NCBI RefSeq assembly: GCF_000367365.1
Contig: NZ_BARF01000032.1
Location: 1 to 48,513, forward strand
DNA: 48,513 nt
Origin: Streptomyces prunicolor NBRC 13075
GTDB lineage: Bacteria; Actinomycetota; Actinomycetes; Streptomycetales; Streptomycetaceae
Direction of reading: 5' to 3'
Shown here: positions 48,031-48,513 of the stretch, piece by piece
Numbering within the stretch: position 1 is the stretch's first letter
Layout of the letters: the number at the start of each line of letters is the position of its first letter
Notes under the pieces: model-generated
Told to the model about the DNA's origin: nothing
Database searches by the model: none
Seen by the model: the letters and a program-made list of their open reading frames with translations, nothing else
Position numbers and translations under genes: made by a program

Positions 48031-48372
48031 CTAGGTGAGCGCGACGGTGACCAGTCCCGTCGCCGCGAGCAGCGCACACCCCAACAGGCAGGCGGCGAGG
48101 AGGCGTTGGCGCAGGCGCCGGTACGTCTCCTCGTACTCGGCCCGCAACTGCCTGCCCCGCTCGGCCGTCCGCTCCCAGGAGGCGCGGGTGAGGGTGAGGT
48201 ACTCCGCCTCGAAGTGCCGTTCCACTTCGGCCCGTTGACCGTCGGTGAGCCAGTCGAGCCGGGCGGTGAAGCGGGCGGCGGCCGTACGACCCTCCGTGCG
48301 GGCGGCCGCGATCAGCAGGTGCCCCTCGATCTCGTTGAGGAACGTCCGCCGGTCCAGGGGGAGTTCGTCCAT
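48031..48372 (-). CDS. Small C-terminally anchored membrane protein next to cytochrome oxidase
   Basis: Protein of 113 aa with a charged, helical N-terminal part (DELPLDRRTFLNEIEGHLL) and one hydrophobic segment at the very C-terminus (AACLLGCALLAATGLVTVAL), so it is probably a tail-anchored membrane protein. I chose the ATG at 48372, five bases after the stop of the cytochrome c oxidase subunit I gene. That spacing suggests coupled translation and a link to the oxidase, for example in assembly (inference). No known family is recognised. Confidence 0.5.
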   Translation of the reverse strand: MDELPLDRRTFLNEIEGHLLIAAARTEGRTAAARFTARLDWLTDGQRAEVERHFEAEYLTLTRASWERTAERGRQLRAEYEETYRRLRQRLLAACLLGCALLAATGLVTVALT

Positions 48373-48377
48373 GGAGG

Positions 48378-48513
48378 TCACCGGGGCGTCAACTCCCGTT
48401 CCTGGGCCGGGATCTCGGAGTGGTGGAGGTCGAACGCCGGGGATTCGCTGCGGATGCGGGGGAGGGTGAGGAAGTTGTGCCGCGGGGGCGGGCAGGAGGT
48501 CGCCCACTCCAGT
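48378..48513 (-). CDS. ctaD: Cytochrome c oxidase subunit I, C-terminal end (5' part outside window)
   Basis: Only the last 44 codons are in the window. They read [18 protein letters not shown], then [12 protein letters not shown], ending in ELTPR and a TGA at 48378-48380. The LEWATSSPPPxHNF motif is characteristic of the C-terminus of heme-copper oxidase subunit I, the subunit that reduces oxygen and pumps protons. Streptomyces genomes often have more than one copy, so I cannot say if this is the main one. The small membrane protein gene follows directly. Confidence 0.5.
   Translation of the reverse strand, partial: LEWATSCPPPRHNFLTLPRIRSESPAFDLHHSEIPAQERELTPR

Noticed and set aside
1..48513. 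tRNA, rRNA, prophage or integrative element
   Set aside because: I saw no cloverleaf-like sequence, rRNA segment, integrase, attachment repeat or phage structural gene.

Overview
The window is a stretch of high-GC actinobacterial chromosome, almost certainly from Streptomyces or a close relative. GC-rich third codon positions, GTG and TTG starts, a subtilisin-inhibitor (SSI) gene, a streptogrisin-like protease, leaderless promoters and a lone TTA (bldA-type) codon all point that way. I see 43 genes, two of them cut by the window edges. I see no rRNA, tRNA, CRISPR array, prophage or complete insertion sequence.

Layout. 1-2 kb: an XRE/MmyB-type regulator (cut at the left edge) divergent from a PdxI-like aldo/keto reductase. 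2.3-3.9 kb: an unusual membrane protein with a sigma-factor-like N-terminus, a zinc anti-sigma-like motif, one membrane segment and a ricin lectin domain. It carries the only TTA codon I found in any gene of the window. 3.9-8.0 kb (minus strand): a probable catabolic operon of NCS1 permease, cyclase-family hydrolase, alpha/beta hydrolase and D-2-hydroxyacid dehydrogenase. 8.2-10 kb: a possible ribbon-helix-helix protein, an SSI inhibitor and a STAS anti-anti-sigma factor. 10.2-14.8 kb: a DHA2 drug-efflux pump divergent from an alpha/beta hydrolase, with palindromic operators and a TetR regulator, then a VOC protein and an ArsR/SRPBCC pair.

14.8-21 kb holds the most distinctive locus: a four-gene peptide export operon on the minus strand. 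Its order is a 71-aa double-glycine precursor, an HlyD-type adaptor, a C39 peptidase/ABC exporter and a second NHLM-type ABC protein. There is no modification enzyme. The predicted mature peptide has no Cys and no Lys or Arg. A perfect 14-bp hairpin separates the precursor from the export genes. About 780 bp of apparently noncoding DNA separates the operon from a secreted S1 protease.

23-28 kb: two divergent GAF/PAS-PP2C (SpoIIE/RsbU-type) phosphatases, one fused to an anti-sigma-like kinase domain. 28.4-34.8 kb: dTDP-rhamnose synthesis (rmlA-rmlB-rmlD plus a methyltransferase on plus; rmlC after a large GT2 glycosyltransferase on minus), probably for a cell-surface glycan. 35-38 kb: a MarR-MFS-isochorismatase-like operon divergent from a phosphoesterase, with a striking palindrome array between them. 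38-41.5 kb: an XdhC protein and a Tet(M)/Otr(A)-type ribosomal protection GTPase with an overlapping leader ORF. 41.5-48 kb: secreted glycosidases (GH5 endoglycoceramidase-like and GH27 alpha-galactosidase with a lectin domain), regulators, a VOC protein and a 143-bp MITE-like element inserted between two convergent genes at their stop codons. The right edge holds the 3' end of a cytochrome c oxidase subunit I gene.

Assignments are from reading the sequence and recalled family knowledge. No database search was run.
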